From Anaerolineae bacterium (GTDB lineage: Bacteria > Chloroflexota > Anaerolineae > B4-G1 > SLSP01), in assembly GCA_016928755.1 (NCBI GenBank), contig JAFGKB010000129.1, forward strand, positions 1-7,119: a stretch of DNA of 7,119 nt, in the 5' to 3' direction. Below, piece by piece: positions 6,398 through 7,119 of the stretch (positions are counted from its first letter, which is position 1; every line of letters starts with the position of its first letter). A program made the translations under genes and the position numbers. Under the pieces are notes generated by a model. It ran no database searches. It saw nothing but the letters and a program-made list of their open reading frames with translations, and was not told where the DNA came from.

Positions 6398-6615
6398 TCT
6401 AATGCCTCCCATTCAGATTCTGCAACCGGATCAAAGGGAGCATCATAGCGCAGCACAGTCCCTTGTAGAGGCAAGGTTTCAGCACTGATCTTCTGTACTG
6501 GATCAGATACACGCACAACGATCACTTCTACTTGCTCCCCGACCTGGAAAGGCAATTCTTCCAAAACCAAGGTTCCGCTTTGTTTCAGTACCACCTCAAC
6601 TTTGTAAGCCTCCAT
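6394..6615 (-). CDS. VapB-like antitoxin
   Basis: The 73-residue acidic protein is encoded directly before the VapC-like toxin and overlaps it by four bases. Residues 3-35 are beta-rich (YKVEVVLKQSGTLVLEELPF, VGEQVEVIVV), like small swapped-hairpin DNA-binding or dimer domains. The C-terminal tail LRYDAPFDPVAESEWEALE is the type of extended motif by which antitoxins of this group cover the PIN active site. Such antitoxins usually bind and repress their own promoter, and an inverted repeat lies over the -10 box upstream. The ATG is preceded by AAGGAGG with a 7-8-nt gap, so the start is secure. The exact antitoxin family is not certain from sequence alone. Confidence 0.85.
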   Translation of the reverse strand: MEAYKVEVVLKQSGTLVLEELPFQVGEQVEVIVVRVSDPVQKISAETLPLQGTVLRYDAPFDPVAESEWEALE

Positions 6616-6648
6616 GATTATCCCTCCTTAATGCATATACCTTTATTA

Positions 6649-6668
6649 AAATTATACACCCATAATTT
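6649..6668 (-). promoter_or_regulatory. Promoter and operator candidate of the toxin-antitoxin pair
   Basis: The minus strand carries a perfect -10 TATAAT (6651-6656), about 36 nt before the antitoxin ATG. No good -35 is found at the normal distance. An exact 7-bp inverted repeat, AAATTAT (6649-6655) and ATAATTT (6662-6668) with a 6-nt spacer, covers the -10. This is the expected position for an autoregulating antitoxin-toxin complex. Confidence 0.55.
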
Positions 6669-6800
6669 ACCTTCTACGTAATCTCCTATCACAGAGTAAG
6701 TCTCACAAGACCAAAAGCGTCAAATTAACCGGCTTACAAATTATTAGCCATGCGTAGTGCCAGTATCAGTATGTATTGGTATTCATCAACAGTTTAAATT

Positions 6801-6830
6801 AACCGCAGATAAACGCTGATAAACGCAGAT
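6801..6830. repeat. Three 10-bp units, AAACGCAGAT type
   Basis: The units are AACCGCAGAT, AAACGCTGAT and AAACGCAGAT, head to tail with a period of exactly one helical turn. The intergenic stretch from 6669 to 6836 holds this and otherwise nothing I can identify. The repeat ends six bases before the plus-strand -10 box. Similar AACGCAGATAAACGCAGAT runs recur between genes in many environmental genomes. Confidence 0.55.
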
Positions 6831-6833
6831 TGG

Positions 6834-6842
6834 TGATATAAT
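6834..6842 (+). promoter_or_regulatory. Extended -10 promoter for the right-edge genes
   Basis: TGATATAAT contains a perfect TATAAT with the TGn extension. The -35 region (around CGCTGA, within the 10-bp repeat) is poor, as is usual for extended -10 promoters. Transcription should start near 6849, about 20 nt before the 14-codon ORF. Confidence 0.6.
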
Positions 6843-6871
6843 AAAACTATATTCATAGAAAGGATTTACCG

Positions 6872-6916
6872 ATGGCCGCGCTTACAGAATTAGTACATAA
6901 GAGGAAATCAATATGA
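6872..6916 (+). CDS. Candidate 14-residue ORF translationally coupled to the next gene
   Basis: The ATG follows AGAAAGGA with a 7-nt gap and encodes MAALTELVHKRKSI. Its TGA overlaps the next ATG as ATGA. The next gene also has its own GAGGAAA site inside this ORF. It may be a leader peptide that feeds ribosomes to the next gene, or the remnant of a deleted gene whose start survived. Confidence 0.45.
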   Translation: MAALTELVHKRKSI

Positions 6917-7119
6917 AATTACAAGAGTTAATCCGTGAAATACACTGGATTGAATGGAAGTTACGAGCATTTGAAGATAAATATAACGTACTTTCCCAAG
7001 ATTTCTATGAAGCGATGGAATCTGGCAGGCTATCAGAATTTGACGATGCAGACACACCACAATTCTATGATTTTCTTGAATGGCATGGATTTTATAAAAT
7101 CTGGCTAGAACGCCAACAA
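6913..7119 (+). CDS. Small acidic protein of unknown function, truncated by the window end
   Basis: Sixty-nine codons are open to the edge with no stop. The start has GAGGAAA seven to eight bases upstream and is coupled to the preceding 14-codon ORF. The N-terminus KLQELIREIHWIEWKLRAFEDKY is helical and amphipathic. The rest is acidic and aromatic-rich (SQDFYEAMESG, EFDDADTP, FYDFLEWHGFYKIWLE). I recall similar small proteins, with an opening coiled-coil helix and an EW/YxxW end, as partners of short toxin-like genes such as the TumE/DUF6516 group. A second toxin-antitoxin pair that continues beyond the window is therefore possible but unproved. Base composition is more AT-rich than in the genes on the left. 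Confidence 0.75.
   Translation, partial: MKLQELIREIHWIEWKLRAFEDKYNVLSQDFYEAMESGRLSEFDDADTPQFYDFLEWHGFYKIWLERQQ

Overview
The window reads as bacterial chromosome from an uncultured-type lineage, most plausibly a Chloroflexota (Anaerolineae-like) genome. This is an inference from three things: an interspersed palindrome at the left edge (GTCATCCTGAGCG ... CGCTCAGCATGAC) of a type I associate with such genomes, a bacterial RIO-type kinase, and a family 5 uracil-DNA glycosylase. No rRNA, tRNA, CRISPR array, transposase or phage gene was seen. All confident genes but the last lie on the minus strand, so the layout is best read from right to left.

Right edge (about 6670-7119): a short 10-bp-period repeat, then a plus-strand extended -10 promoter, a 14-codon ORF, and an ATGA-coupled gene of unknown function that runs off the window. 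Facing away from it on the minus strand is a VapBC-like toxin-antitoxin pair (6005-6615). Its promoter carries an inverted repeat over the -10 box, and its toxin start is set by a GTGA overlap and a Shine-Dalgarno inside the antitoxin gene.

Centre (about 5508-5945): the most unusual part. A strong minus-strand promoter (TTGACA, extended -10) with a 7-bp inverted repeat over the -10 leads to a hairpin, a perfect Shine-Dalgarno and a 19-codon ORF. Two intrinsic terminators with nearly identical stems follow. Only 20 nt after the second U-tract comes another 18-codon ORF with an ideal Shine-Dalgarno, and then the RIO kinase gene (4509-5507). This looks like a peptide-encoding leader or attenuator, or a stand-alone small RNA/peptide gene, ahead of an atypical kinase.

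Left half (120-4395): after a 15-bp perfect hairpin comes a compact set of three genes. The first is a SprT-like zinc metalloprotease with an internally duplicated N-terminal module. The second is a family 5 (UdgB) uracil-DNA glycosylase that overlaps it by ATGA. The third, 44 nt later, is a large membrane protein with an exported beta-rich part, a long cytoplasmic helical region and a C-terminal membrane hairpin. The coupling suggests that the protease and glycosylase act in DNA repair or are at least made together. The role of the membrane protein is unknown.
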